DNA from: Chryseobacterium binzhouense
GTDB taxonomy: Bacteria > Bacteroidota > Bacteroidia > Flavobacteriales > Weeksellaceae
Direction of reading: 5' to 3'
DNA length: 64,000 nucleotides
Assembly (NCBI RefSeq): GCF_007474545.1
Contig: NZ_VKOG01000003.1
Span: forward strand, 1-64,000
The notes beneath the pieces are model-generated. The model had not been told where the DNA came from and did no database searches. It saw nothing but the letters and a program-made list of their open reading frames with translations. The first letter of the stretch is position 1. The number at the start of each line of letters is the position of its first letter. Below are positions 52,613 through 62,245 of the stretch, in pieces. A program made the position numbers and the translations under genes.

Positions 52613-55600
52613 TTATTCCTTAATGAATTTTTTCTGAGCAGTACCTTTTACGTCATCAATGTCTATTACATAAAGTCCGTTGATTAGTCTGCTTACATCG
52701 ATCTTATTGTTTAAAATGATTCCGCTTGAGATTAACTGACCCGAAGCACTGTAAATCTTGTAATTCGCTTTCTTACTGATGTTTTTAACATTCAGTATGG
52801 TGCTTACTGGGTTCGGATAGATAAGAATATCTGTCTGGTTTACTGCATTATCTACAGGAAGTTTAGAAATTCTTACCGTATAATCTTCCACTTCACCATC
52901 TGCAAAACTTGTACAGTTTACAGGTATAGAACCTTTAGACATCGCTACTCTCATCACTACATATTTGTAGTCTGTCATGCTTACAAATGCATCAGCAGGA
53001 ACGGTGAATGTAGCACTTGCCGTAGGATTGGAGTTCGGTCCGTCTGCAAGAATTCTCTCATTAAGATCAAACTCTCCGTTTCTGTTGAAATCAATCCAAA
53101 CAGCTACACCAGAATCAGATGCCTGAGTTTTATTGATCACAATCTGGTTACCTGCAGAACCCTGAACCATTTCTATAAAAGCATCAGGATCATTAGTATA
53201 ATTCGTATACGTGGATGCCAAAGAAACTTTAGTCATCTCAGGTTTGCCCGTTGGTCTGGCTGTAACTTGTGAAATATATTCAGTAGTTGAATTAGCAGAT
53301 TGCATCGGACAGTAAGTAACCGTTGGGGTTGTGAAGTAGTATGGAGGAGTAAAGTTACCCGGTGTACCACTGCAAACATTGGCTACCTGCATCTCATATT
53401 TCGTTAATTCAAGAAGACCCGTAACAGTATACGTATTGGTGTTTACCGTAATCGTATTCCAGCCAGGAATTCCAACTTTTCTGTATCTGAAGATATAAGA
53501 GTTTGTAGCTCCAGGTCCTGTAAATGCATCCCAAACCACTACTGCACTGGTAGGATTAAGCTGAGTAATGGTAAGTCCCGGTGGCGGTACCTGACACAGT
53601 CTTACCGTAGTAAACACCTGAGGATTGGAGAAGTTATTCGGTGTGGTTTCTCCAACACAGATATTCGCTACCTGTACTTCATACGTTACAAATGAACTTA
53701 AACCTGTAATCGTGTAAGAGTTCAATGGCGGCTGTGGCAATGTAGGAGCTGAAATAGTGATCCATGTTCCTGTCCCTACTTCTCTGTATCTTAAAATATA
53801 ATTCGCACTTGCTACAACAGGATTCCATGTTACTACTGCCGAGTTAGCAGTAACATTGCTTACCACTACATTCGGAGGCGTAGGATCGCATCGAGTGGTA
53901 AAGGTTCTGATTGGCGTGAAAGTTCCTACTGAAGTATTACAAACAGCTGCAATCTGTACCTCATACTGCGTGGCAGGCGTTAAACCTGTCAGCTGATAAG
54001 GAGGAATACCGGTGATGGATGATACATTCACTGAAGTCCATGCAGAAGCAGGAGTCGTTACAGGTCTGTACTGAATAACATAGCTCAGGTTATTCGCTGC
54101 CGGTGTCCATACGATATTGGCTGAAGTATGCGTAATGGTATTGAAGGTAGGAGTTCCAGGCGTTGCATTGCTGCATGGTCTGAGTCTTACCGCATAATCT
54201 TCTACCTCTCCATTAACTGGTCCTGTACACATAACCGGAGCACTTGTACGTCTAAGTGCTACTCTCATAGTAGTAGTGTACGGTCCGGTGTAAGTACTTG
54301 GCTGGTTTGGAACTGTAAATGTCGCAGTTACAGGAGTGGTAGTACTTGCTGCTGATATTAAAATTCTTTCATTATCTGCAAAAACTCCGTCTCTGTTATA
54401 ATCAATCCATGCCGTTACTGCATCACTGTAAGTGGTACCATCCCACCCTTTTCCAACTGAAATCTGGTTCCCGACAGAACCTATTTCAAGGTTGATCACT
54501 GGAGTTGTATAGCTCGTGTAGTTGGTCTGAAGAGTCGTATTGCTTACCACAGGGAAGTTAACAGGCGTTACCGTTACATTGGCAATATAATCATTGGTGC
54601 CTGTTCCTACCATCGGACAGTAAGACAGTGGCGGTGTCGTAAAGTTGACAGAAGGACCAAATGCACCCGGTGTCCCGTTACAAATCGTCTGAACCTGAAC
54701 CTGATAAGCGGTCTGCTCGGTAAGTCCTGTAATCGTGTAAAAACTCTGACCGGTAGGCGTTCCTGTTGGTAAAACCTGTCCCGCTGCAGATGGAAGCCAT
54801 GGTCCGCTTGGACTAAGTCTCCACCTGATAACATAATTGGCTCCTAAAGTCGGAGTCCACGAAACTAATGCCGTGTTGTGGGTTGGGGTCACATTAACAG
54901 GAGTTGGAGGCGCTGTTGTACAAGGTAAAAGGTCAATAAATTTAATTTCATAATCTTCTACCTCGCCATTGCTTGTTAAATTAGCACACGCATCGGAAGG
55001 AGTAAGAAAATATACGATCACCCGCATCTTAATCTTACTTGGTCCAGAATATGCATCTACAGGAACTGAAAAACTTGCAGTAACAGGAGTTGTATTAGAA
55101 TATCCCAAATTCATAATCCTCTCTCCTCCCGGTGTTCCGACAGGATTGTTATTAAATATTCCATCTCCGTTAAAATCAATCCACGCATATGTAGAATATG
55201 TTCCCGAAGCAATAGACCTTCCTACAGAAAGTGTATTATTATTAGTTCCTCTTATTAAAGTAATTGTTTTTGTTGGATCTGTTGAATAATCTGTGTAAGT
55301 ACTTGGTCCTGAAGGATTATTAGTAGCAGGAACATAAGTACCTATCATAGAAATATTACTGATATAACCATTCGTTACCGTTGCTGTTCCAGAGCCACAA
55401 TACGTAAGAGCAGGGGTAGTAAAGTCAACAGGTGTAGAAAAAGCTCCCTGAGTTCCACATATTGTTGCCACTTCTACCTGATATTGTGTCTGCTCTATCA
55501 ATCCTGAAAGCGTTACGTTATTTACAAAAGGTGTAGTAACATTAATCGTTTGCCAAGGTCCTGAAGGCAGCACCCTGTACCGTACAACATAAGTTGCTCC

Positions 55601-57139
55601 CTGACTTGCAGTCCATGAAACCGAAGCTGATGTAGCGGTAACATTGTTAACCGTAACATTAGCAGGAGGCGCATTAGTACATGGTGCCAAAATAGTTCCT
55701 ACCAACTGAAGTCTCGGAAGAACCGAATATCTGCTGGTCGCAGTTGGCGGATTGGCAGGATCAGGATTATTGGTTGTATTGTAATAAAGCATTCCTCTAT
55801 TGGCTCCTGCACTGTAACTTCCCCAATTAGCAGTACATGATGTGCCTGTAGAGTTTTCATCAACCGCAACTACTACATTACTGGTTCCATCCCATAGGAA
55901 TGGTGTTGCGAGCGGTATCTCCACCCAGGTTCCGGCGGTCATTGCAGGAAGTATTCCCGAATAAACCTGAGTCATAGCTCCTGCAGAAATCCAGCTGGTT
56001 GTAGTAGAAAAATCATTTTGAGCAGTATTGCCCATATAAACCACCCATTGATTATAATTTCCTTGAGTTGTTGCCGTACTGGATACAAAAAACCTGATTG
56101 ACGTGATATAATTGTTAGTTCCTACTGCTGCTGAAACTTCAGCACCTGTATAGATTTGCTGAGAATAATTAAATCCTGAACACGAGTAAACAGGTAAAAA
56201 AGCGTGCGTTGCAGTTCCGCCACCAATCTGACCCGGTGTAAAAGGTTCTCCTTCCACCCAGACTGACTTATCAGAAGCAGAGCATACCGATCTCACCCAC
56301 CAGTAATAAGTTGTTCCTGAAACCAGAGGAGAAATCGAAGCCGATGTCCCCGGAATTATAGTTCCGACTGTTCCGGCTGTTGGTGGAGTATTAGTAGTTG
56401 AGTAATAATACTCATAACCACCTGCAGGAGCAGGAGCAGGAGCCAAAGGCGCAGCCCAGTTTAGCGTACCTGAAGTCGGCTGTACATTAGACACAGGAAG
56501 AGTAACCGGCTCAAAACAGCTCGGAGCCTGAATCACCTGGATCTCATCCAAAAGCACATCATCGTAAAAATAACCATTACCCGACACGTCTTTATCAACT
56601 GTAAATTTAAGCTGTACAGTAGATCCAACATAACTTGCAGCCAAAGCAACACCTACCGTTCTCCAACCAGAATCGTTGCTGTTATCAGACCAAATCTGAA
56701 CCCAACCACTACCATCGTTAACAGCCAGTTTGAGTTCATTGTTTGAGTAATTAGGAAGCGTTCCTGTAGATGAAGTGAGATGATTTTTAAACCATTCAAA
56801 TTTCACATAAGGATTCGTAAGTCCTGTAAGATTAATCTGCGGACTGATAAGCTCAACATTATTTTCGTTGGTATAAGGCGAGCTTGCATCTACCCACGCA
56901 AAAGTTCCCGCAGGTTTACCTCCGTTTCCAGTGGCTCCATAACCTGCAGAACCGCTAAATTTCCATCTTGCGTTTGCACTAGTGGATGTTGTTGTGGGAT
57001 TTTGGTTTGTCCAGCAGGCAGGAAGTGATCCCGTGCTGAACGACTGTAAAAACGGGACGGGTAACGGCGCACAGGTTTGTGCCGAAACCTTGAACTGCAT
57101 ACACAGCAAGAGTCCCAGAATCATTAGAAATCTGTTCAT
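52613..57139 (-). CDS. T9SS-secreted adhesin with FN3 and GEVED domains
   Basis: A 1508-residue surface protein. A signal peptide (MNRFLMILGLLLCMQFKVSA) is followed by a MAM-like domain (about 30-205: FSTGSLPACWTNQN to YFYDDVLLDEIQV), then about nine fibronectin type III domains marked by repeated VSWTPxxGAxYVxRYR and GLTEQTxYQVQV, alternating with three GEVED domains (GEVEDYEIKF, GEVEDYAVRL, GEVEDYTVRI) each with an IDFNGDGIF-type loop. The C-terminus (ILIYPNPVSTILNVK to FIKE) is a type A T9SS sorting domain. It is probably a cell-surface adhesin or matrix protein; no enzyme domain is seen. Confidence 0.92.
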   Translation of the reverse strand: MNRFLMILGLLLCMQFKVSAQTCAPLPVPFLQSFSTGSLPACWTNQNPTTTSTSANARWKFSGSAGYGATGNGGKPAGTFAWVDASSPYTNENNVELISPQINLTGLTNPYVKFEWFKNHLTSSTGTLPNYSNNELKLAVNDGSGWVQIWSDNSNDSGWRTVGVALAASYVGSTVQLKFTVDKDVSGNGYFYDDVLLDEIQVIQAPSCFEPVTLPVSNVQPTSGTLNWAAPLAPAPAPAGGYEYYYSTTNTPPTAGTVGTIIPGTSASISPLVSGTTYYWWVRSVCSASDKSVWVEGEPFTPGQIGGGTATHAFLPVYSCSGFNYSQQIYTGAEVSAAVGTNNYITSIRFFVSSTATTQGNYNQWVVYMGNTAQNDFSTTTSWISAGAMTQVYSGILPAMTAGTWVEIPLATPFLWDGTSNVVVAVDENSTGTSCTANWGSYSAGANRGMLYYNTTNNPDPANPPTATSRYSVLPRLQLVGTILAPCTNAPPANVTVNNVTATSASVSWTASQGATYVVRYRVLPSGPWQTINVTTPFVNNVTLSGLIEQTQYQVEVATICGTQGAFSTPVDFTTPALTYCGSGTATVTNGYISNISMIGTYVPATNNPSGPSTYTDYSTDPTKTITLIRGTNNNTLSVGRSIASGTYSTYAWIDFNGDGIFNNNPVGTPGGERIMNLGYSNTTPVTASFSVPVDAYSGPSKIKMRVIVYFLTPSDACANLTSNGEVEDYEIKFIDLLPCTTAPPTPVNVTPTHNTALVSWTPTLGANYVIRWRLSPSGPWLPSAAGQVLPTGTPTGQSFYTITGLTEQTAYQVQVQTICNGTPGAFGPSVNFTTPPLSYCPMVGTGTNDYIANVTVTPVNFPVVSNTTLQTNYTSYTTPVINLEIGSVGNQISVGKGWDGTTYSDAVTAWIDYNRDGVFADNERILISAASTTTPVTATFTVPNQPSTYTGPYTTTMRVALRRTSAPVMCTGPVNGEVEDYAVRLRPCSNATPGTPTFNTITHTSANIVWTPAANNLSYVIQYRPVTTPASAWTSVNVSSITGIPPYQLTGLTPATQYEVQIAAVCNTSVGTFTPIRTFTTRCDPTPPNVVVSNVTANSAVVTWNPVVASANYILRYREVGTGTWITISAPTLPQPPLNSYTITGLSSFVTYEVQVANICVGETTPNNFSNPQVFTTVRLCQVPPPGLTITQLNPTSAVVVWDAFTGPGATNSYIFRYRKVGIPGWNTITVNTNTYTVTGLLELTKYEMQVANVCSGTPGNFTPPYYFTTPTVTYCPMQSANSTTEYISQVTARPTGKPEMTKVSLASTYTNYTNDPDAFIEMVQGSAGNQIVINKTQASDSGVAVWIDFNRNGEFDLNERILADGPNSNPTASATFTVPADAFVSMTDYKYVVMRVAMSKGSIPVNCTSFADGEVEDYTVRISKLPVDNAVNQTDILIYPNPVSTILNVKNISKKANYKIYSASGQLISSGIILNNKIDVSRLINGLYVIDIDDVKGTAQKKFIKE

Positions 57140-57564
57140 AATTGTTTAGAATAATGGATTAGTAATTTGTTTAAAAAACTTCTTCGACTAAGAAATTTTA
57201 AATTTTTCGTAATAGAAATAAAAATAGTAGAGGTTTTCCCCATAGGCGATAATTTATTTGTTATTGAAACCAAATATAGGTTTTTTATTTTAATTAAAAT
57301 ATAAAAAAAGATGTATTTATTTTAAAATATTAACAAAAATAAAGCAAATTAATCACTAATTATTTATCAAAAAATACCCCAAAATAAAAAAAAACTATAT
57401 TTTAAATATTCAAATATTAAAATAACATTAAATTGTCAGTATTAGTAAAAAAACTAATTACAGAAAATTTTTCTTTTAAAACAAAATAGTTTCAGGCAGA
57501 AATAATTAATGCAAATGATATCTCAAAGCTTTAATAAAAAACCAGTAATTTAGCCATCCTAAAA
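57140..57564. other. AT-rich divergent intergenic region
   Basis: 425 bp between the divergent adhesin and tex genes, very rich in A and T (for example 57290-57480). It must hold both promoters; TAATTTAG at about 57546 is one mismatch from TAnnTTTG and fits tex. No ORF, RNA or repeat is recognised. Confidence 0.5.
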
Positions 57565-59694
57565 ATGACAATGAACGCAATAGCCTACATAAAAAATAAC
57601 GTTACTGTACCGGAAAAAAGTATAACGGCAACAATCAGACTTTTATCTGAAGATTGCACCGTCCCTTTCATTGCCCGTTACCGAAAAGATGCAACGGGAA
57701 ATTTGGACGAAACACAAATTGAGCAGATTTTAAAGCTTAATAAGCAGTTTGAAGATATTGTTAAAAGAAAAGAAGCTGTTCTGAAGTCTATTGAAGAACA
57801 AAATTCTTTAACCGCAGATCTGAAACAAAAAATTGAACAAAGTTTTGACATTCAGGAGATTGAAGATTTATATTTACCTTTTAAAAAACGCAAAAAAACA
57901 AAAGCTGATGCAGCCAAAGAAAAAGGACTTGAGCCACTGGCAAAAATCATCATGAGCCAAAAAGCAGATGATATACAGTTTTTAGCCTCAAAATATCTGA
58001 ATGAAAATGTATCTTCCGAAGAAGACGCTTTACAGGGAGCAAGAGACATCATTGCAGAATGGATTAACGAAAACATGTATGTCCGAAAAAATCTGCGCCG
58101 GCTTTTCCAGAGGAAAGCCATGATCACTTCCAAGGCTGTAAAAGCAAAAAAAGACGAGGAAGCTGCACAAAAATTTTCTCAATATTTTGAATGGGAAGAA
58201 AGCCTCACCAGAACTCCTTCTCATCGACTTTTGGCAATGCTGAGAGCAGAAGCAGAAGGCTTTGTGAGAACCAACATCAGTATCGACAAAGACGAAGCAT
58301 TAGAATTTATTGAAAACGCAATTATAAAATCTGATAACGAGTGTTCTGAGCAGATTTCATTAGCTATAAAAGACAGCTACAAAAGATTACTGGAGCCGGC
58401 AATTTCTAATGAAGCCCTACAGGAAGCCAAAGAAAAAGCAGATAAAAAAGCCATCGAAATTTTTTCTGAAAATCTTGCGCAGCTTCTGTTGGCTCCGCCA
58501 TTGGGAGAAAAAAGAATTTTAGCCATAGATCCGGGTTATAAAAGCGGGTGCAAAGTAGTCTGTCTGGATGAAAAAGGCGATTTGCTGCACAATGAAACCA
58601 TTTATCCTCATCCTCCGCAAAACGAGAGCGGAATGTCAATGAAAAAAATCCGCTCTATGGTAAATGCCTATAACATTCAGGCAATTTCCATCGGAAACGG
58701 AACGGCAAGCCGGGAAACGGAATTTTTCATCAAAAAAATCGGTTTTGAGAAGCCTATTCAGGTTTTTGTAGTTTCAGAAGCGGGCGCATCGGTTTATTCT
58801 GCAAGCAAAATTGCAAGAGATGAATTTCCGAGTTTCGATGTTACCGTTCGCGGAGCTGTTTCTATCGGACGAAGACTTTCTGATCCTTTGGCTGAACTGG
58901 TAAAAATTGATGCAAAATCAATCGGAGTCGGGCAATATCAACATGATGTAGATCAGACTTTACTAAAAAACGAACTGGATTCTACGGTAATGAAATGCGT
59001 TAACTCAGTTGGAATTAATCTGAATACAGCCAGCAAATCTTTATTAAGCTACGTTTCGGGAATCGGAGAAAAAATGGCAGAAAACATTGTGAATTACCGG
59101 ACAGAAAACGGCGCATTTGAAGACCGGAAACAATTAAAAAAAGTTCCGAGACTGGGCGAAAAAGCCTTTCAGCAGGCAGCGGCTTTCGTAAGAATTCATC
59201 ATGCCAAAAATCCGCTGGATAATTCTGCCGTACATCCCGAAGCCTACGGAATTGTTGAAAAAATGGCAAAAGATTTAGGCATAAAAACAAACGAACTTAT
59301 TGCTGACAAACAGAAGATTGCTTTGATTCAGCCTGAAAAATACATTACAGACCAAATCGGGATTTTAGGAATACAAGATATCCTGAAAGAGCTGGAAAAA
59401 CCCGGACTTGATCCCAGAAAAGCGGCTAAAGTATTTGAATTTGACCCTTCCGTGAAAAAGATTTCAGATCTGAAAATCGGAATGATTCTTCCAGGAATTG
59501 TCAATAATATTACTGCTTTTGGATGTTTTGTAGACCTCGGAATTAAAGAAAGCGGTCTGGTACATATTTCTCAGTTGAAAGACGGCTTCGTTTCCGATGT
59601 AAACGAAGTGGTAAAACTTCACCAGCACGTTCAGGTAAAAGTAACCGAGATAGATGAAGCCAGAAAAAGGATTCAGCTAAGTATGATTTTGTAA
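57565..59694 (+). CDS. tex: Tex-family S1 RNA-binding transcription accessory protein
   Basis: A 709-residue nucleic-acid-binding protein. It has the Tex N-terminal helical domain (VPFIARYRKDATGNLDE near 35), a YqgF/RuvC-like domain (LAIDPGYKSGCKVVCLDE near 320), two helix-hairpin-helix motifs (SLLSYVSGIGEKMAENIV, LKKVPRLGEKAFQQAA) and a C-terminal S1 domain (GMILPGIVNNITAFGCFVDL). The length is slightly less than E. coli YhgF. The downstream RDD gene begins 10 bp after its stop and is likely co-transcribed. Confidence 0.95.
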   Translation: MTMNAIAYIKNNVTVPEKSITATIRLLSEDCTVPFIARYRKDATGNLDETQIEQILKLNKQFEDIVKRKEAVLKSIEEQNSLTADLKQKIEQSFDIQEIEDLYLPFKKRKKTKADAAKEKGLEPLAKIIMSQKADDIQFLASKYLNENVSSEEDALQGARDIIAEWINENMYVRKNLRRLFQRKAMITSKAVKAKKDEEAAQKFSQYFEWEESLTRTPSHRLLAMLRAEAEGFVRTNISIDKDEALEFIENAIIKSDNECSEQISLAIKDSYKRLLEPAISNEALQEAKEKADKKAIEIFSENLAQLLLAPPLGEKRILAIDPGYKSGCKVVCLDEKGDLLHNETIYPHPPQNESGMSMKKIRSMVNAYNIQAISIGNGTASRETEFFIKKIGFEKPIQVFVVSEAGASVYSASKIARDEFPSFDVTVRGAVSIGRRLSDPLAELVKIDAKSIGVGQYQHDVDQTLLKNELDSTVMKCVNSVGINLNTASKSLLSYVSGIGEKMAENIVNYRTENGAFEDRKQLKKVPRLGEKAFQQAAAFVRIHHAKNPLDNSAVHPEAYGIVEKMAKDLGIKTNELIADKQKIALIQPEKYITDQIGILGIQDILKELEKPGLDPRKAAKVFEFDPSVKKISDLKIGMILPGIVNNITAFGCFVDLGIKESGLVHISQLKDGFVSDVNEVVKLHQHVQVKVTEIDEARKRIQLSMIL

Positions 59695-59704
59695 TACACT
59701 TCAA

Positions 59705-60283
59705 TTGAAAATTTCAGAAATAAAGGAAAGAAAAATTATCCACAGACCTACGCTCAGCTTTGATGATTACGGAAATAGGATTTATCATTCTTACGAATAT
59801 TATTTACCGTATAATCCGGGGTTTAAAGGAAATGAAACCCAGAGACTGTTTGCAAAATGGATAGATATGGCATTATTTGTTGTTATCTTTCATTATGCAT
59901 TCAGCATACAAATCATTGCGGGCATATTGCTGTCCATAGTTTGTGTCATTATTTTAGGAGCGCTGTCCGAGTTTTATTTCGGAACTACTTTGGGAAAAAA
60001 GATATTTAGGATAAAAGTTATTGATGATGAAGGAAATCATCCCGATTTTCGGACTTCGTTAAAGAGAAATATTTTATGCCTGGCTAATCTTTACCCCACT
60101 TTTTCTGAAGCAACTTCCGGAAGTATTGCCATGGGAACACGTACCACAATACAAATGCACTTTAGCATGCATCTGAACAATAAAATGTGTACAACATATA
60201 TTATCAAAGAAAGCAAGATAACGGAAATAAAAAGTCTTCTGGAAGACACCCGATCAGCAAACAACAGTCATCGTATCGACTGA
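59705..60283 (+). CDS. RDD family membrane protein
   Basis: A 192-residue membrane protein. RLFAKWIDMALFVVIFHYAF (about 48-67) carries the R and D of the RDD name in the first membrane segment, a second follows (IIAGILLSIVCVIILGALS), and TLGKKIFRIKVIDDEG is the conserved loop. Function of the family is mostly unknown; some act in transport. The start is TTG at 59705, 10 bp after tex, since there is no ATG upstream of the conserved part. Confidence 0.82.
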   Translation: MKISEIKERKIIHRPTLSFDDYGNRIYHSYEYYLPYNPGFKGNETQRLFAKWIDMALFVVIFHYAFSIQIIAGILLSIVCVIILGALSEFYFGTTLGKKIFRIKVIDDEGNHPDFRTSLKRNILCLANLYPTFSEATSGSIAMGTRTTIQMHFSMHLNNKMCTTYIIKESKITEIKSLLEDTRSANNSHRID

Positions 60284-60311
60284 AAAGTTATTTTTACCTG
60301 AATTTTACAAT

Positions 60312-60343
60312 AAAAAAACAGAGCCGGCTTTTAGAGCCGGCTT
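60312..60343. terminator. Terminator between RDD and histone-H1-like genes
   Basis: AGCCGGCT-TTTAG-AGCCGGCT is a GC-rich 8-bp stem flanked by A7 on the left and T-rich sequence on the right, so it can end both convergent genes. Confidence 0.85.
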
Positions 60344-60348
60344 CATTA

Positions 60349-60525
60349 TTATTTTTTTGATTCTTCAACAGAAACTTTTCTGAATTCTTTGAACAATTTG
60401 CTTAGTTCCAAAGCTGATTTACGAGCTCTTGTACCTGCTGCCTTGTTACCTTTTTCTGCTTGTTGGCTTGCTTCTGTTGTAAACGCTTCAAACTCCGCGT
60501 TGATTTTTTCGATAAGTTCTTTCAT
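60349..60525 (-). CDS. Histone H1-like protein (Hc1 family)
   Basis: A 58-residue, Lys/Ala/Glu-rich helical protein beginning MKELIEKINAEFEAFTTEAS and continuing with GNKAAGTRARKSALELSKLF, the standard short histone-H1-like protein of Bacteroidota, presumed to bind DNA. The frame is open to 60549 but the extra eight residues are not conserved-looking; ATG at 60525 is chosen. Confidence 0.9.
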   Translation of the reverse strand: MKELIEKINAEFEAFTTEASQQAEKGNKAAGTRARKSALELSKLFKEFRKVSVEESKK

Positions 60526-60726
60526 GTTTATAATAATTTTAGGATGCAAATATATGCTTTCAGATGGTTTCCGCCTAACATCAAAAAGAAAAAAACCATG
60601 TAAAATGAATATTTATGGTATTTTCTTCAGCCTTTAATGGCATTTGAGAGCGAAAAATGCATTGCAGCAACGTGGCAGAGCAGAATTTATTACGGAAAAC
60701 CTTAATTTTTGTTAAGTGGGTTTTCT

Positions 60727-60734
60727 TATATTTG
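60727..60734 (+). promoter_or_regulatory. -7 box upstream of the nuclease-like gene
   Basis: TATATTTG is a perfect TAnnTTTG match, with a TTTTTG about 20 bp upstream as a possible -33 element. Transcription would start near 60741, before the inverted repeat. Confidence 0.65.
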
Positions 60735-60754
60735 AGAAATTATAATCTAGATTT

Positions 60755-60789
60755 ACGCATTGCGTTAATGGTGGGTTGACGCAATGCGT
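60755..60789. promoter_or_regulatory. Perfect 11-bp inverted repeat at the start of the nuclease-like gene
   Basis: ACGCATTGCGT (60755-60765) and ACGCAATGCGT (60779-60789) are exact inverted copies with a 13-base spacer. The right arm includes the ATG at 60784. It could be an operator or a 5'-UTR hairpin that hides this start. Confidence 0.65.
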
Positions 60790-62019
60790 GAATGTAGAAG
60801 ATATAGCCAATTATACAAACAGCAGAGAATGACTGGAAGATACAAAAAAAGCATATTAGAACTTTTATCAAACCTCCATGAATCAAAAATAAATCCTTTC
60901 GAGAATATCGAAAAATGGTTAATTCTACAGGAAAAACTCTTAAGTAAAACTATTTACATTGAAAATAGAATTCGAACATGTAAAGAAGAAATTAAGGAAT
61001 TACAAAGGGTAAGAAAAAATCCAGCACAAAGATTATCAAAAGAAGAATCGATAAATGTAAAAAGTAAAATTAAAGAATTAGACTATAATATAGATGAATA
61101 TCATTGGCTTCTTTTGATTTTAAAAAGTATTGGAGACGGTATTGCTTTTACCTTTATTCATAAACTTGATATTAAACCACAGAATTTTAAAGAATCACCA
61201 GGATTTCTTTCTGGAAAGAAAGGTTTAATTCTAGAGAAAAAAATATTAAGACATTCGTTTAAAAATGGTTTAATTGCTATTCTTAATGATTTGACATCTG
61301 TTTTAAAATATGCAGATGTAACTATGATAACCGAGGATGGATTTTTCCCTATTGAGGCTAAATCTAGTGAAATGGACAATGAAAGGATTCGAAGACAAGC
61401 CGAGAAGACAAATAAACTATATAAATATCTTGAGGAGGACGAAATTGTTAATTTATATGGTGAAGATGGGCAGATTATGCGAAGAGTCGCATTGTGCAGT
61501 GATGAGATTAATTATCAAAAAGAATTTAGCAATTTACTTGAATCAGCAAGGGTTAAAGGATACGATTCTTATAAATTTGAAGATGGATTTTCATGTATAG
61601 TTGCATTTAAAGAATTTGACACGAATGAAGTACTTGATAGTGTTGTAAAAGGAGAAGGTTTTACAACTCCATATTTTTTTCATTTAAACATGTATAAATT
61701 TATGGGATATGGATATTATCCATTTTCGTTATTATTCAATTCAGCGGAACATTATTGGGATTTTTTGGAAGGAAATATAAATGTGATAGTTTTTATAGAT
61801 TTCTCGGCAATCGAAAAAATTTCAGAAAATTACGGATATAATGTAGAAAGAGCTAAAATGGAAGATTACGCTTTTACCTTTAAATCTAAAAATGAAAAAA
61901 ATGAAGTCTCATCATTTAGTATGTCTGAACATTTCTTTTTTAGAACTTTTATGGAAATGGTATCATTAAAGTGGTTACTAAATGACACTTTTCTAAGATT
62001 TAAGAATAGAATCGACTAA
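60784..62019 (+). CDS. PD-(D/E)XK nuclease-like protein
   Basis: A 411-residue soluble protein of no named family. Residues about 178-197 read ADVTMITEDGFFPIEAKSSE, the D...ExK pattern of PD-(D/E)XK nucleases on two strands; a charged coiled region precedes it (about 45-105). The C-terminal half has aromatic-rich sequence. The first ATG (MRECRRYS) lies in the inverted repeat; ATG at 60829 (MTGRYKKSILELLSN) is an alternative. It stands alone in an AT-rich patch with an orphan immunity-like gene, so a role in defence or interbacterial conflict is possible (inference). Confidence 0.65.
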   Translation: MRECRRYSQLYKQQRMTGRYKKSILELLSNLHESKINPFENIEKWLILQEKLLSKTIYIENRIRTCKEEIKELQRVRKNPAQRLSKEESINVKSKIKELDYNIDEYHWLLLILKSIGDGIAFTFIHKLDIKPQNFKESPGFLSGKKGLILEKKILRHSFKNGLIAILNDLTSVLKYADVTMITEDGFFPIEAKSSEMDNERIRRQAEKTNKLYKYLEEDEIVNLYGEDGQIMRRVALCSDEINYQKEFSNLLESARVKGYDSYKFEDGFSCIVAFKEFDTNEVLDSVVKGEGFTTPYFFHLNMYKFMGYGYYPFSLLFNSAEHYWDFLEGNINVIVFIDFSAIEKISENYGYNVERAKMEDYAFTFKSKNEKNEVSSFSMSEHFFFRTFMEMVSLKWLLNDTFLRFKNRID

Positions 62020-62036
62020 ATAACTGGCCATAACAA

Positions 62037-62207
62037 GGGTTTGGCGAAATGGAGGGTTAAAGTTATAACTTCAACATTTACACATCTTTCGCCGCATAAG
62101 CCGATTTTATTTTCTTTTTCATAAATTAGCAAATTGAAATCAGCTTATGCTACTGTGGTGCAAAAGTGAATTTTTGTACTTCCTTTTCCGCCACTGTCGC
62201 CAAGCCC
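62037..62207. repeat. Large fold-back repeat element
   Basis: GGGTTTGGCGAAATGG (62037-62052) pairs imperfectly with CCACTGTCGCCAAGCCC (62191-62207), and inside them GCATAAGCCGATTT (62094-62107) pairs with AAATCAGCTTATGC (62137-62150) with one mismatch. The whole 226-bp gap between two accessory genes is filled by this element. Architecture recalls integron attC sites or other recombination hot spots, but no integron integrase is in view. Confidence 0.6.
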
Positions 62208-62245
62208 CAAACCTCTATCTGTAATTTTACACTAACCACGCAAAA

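Noticed and set aside
54128-55289. Plus-strand ORFs inside the T9SS adhesin
   Set aside because: Shadow frames of the FN3/GEVED coding sequence, without start context or recognisable domains.
60755-60789. Inverted repeat as a terminator of the histone-like gene
   Set aside because: No T run follows on either strand, and it lies downstream of a good promoter box, so an operator or leader hairpin fits better.
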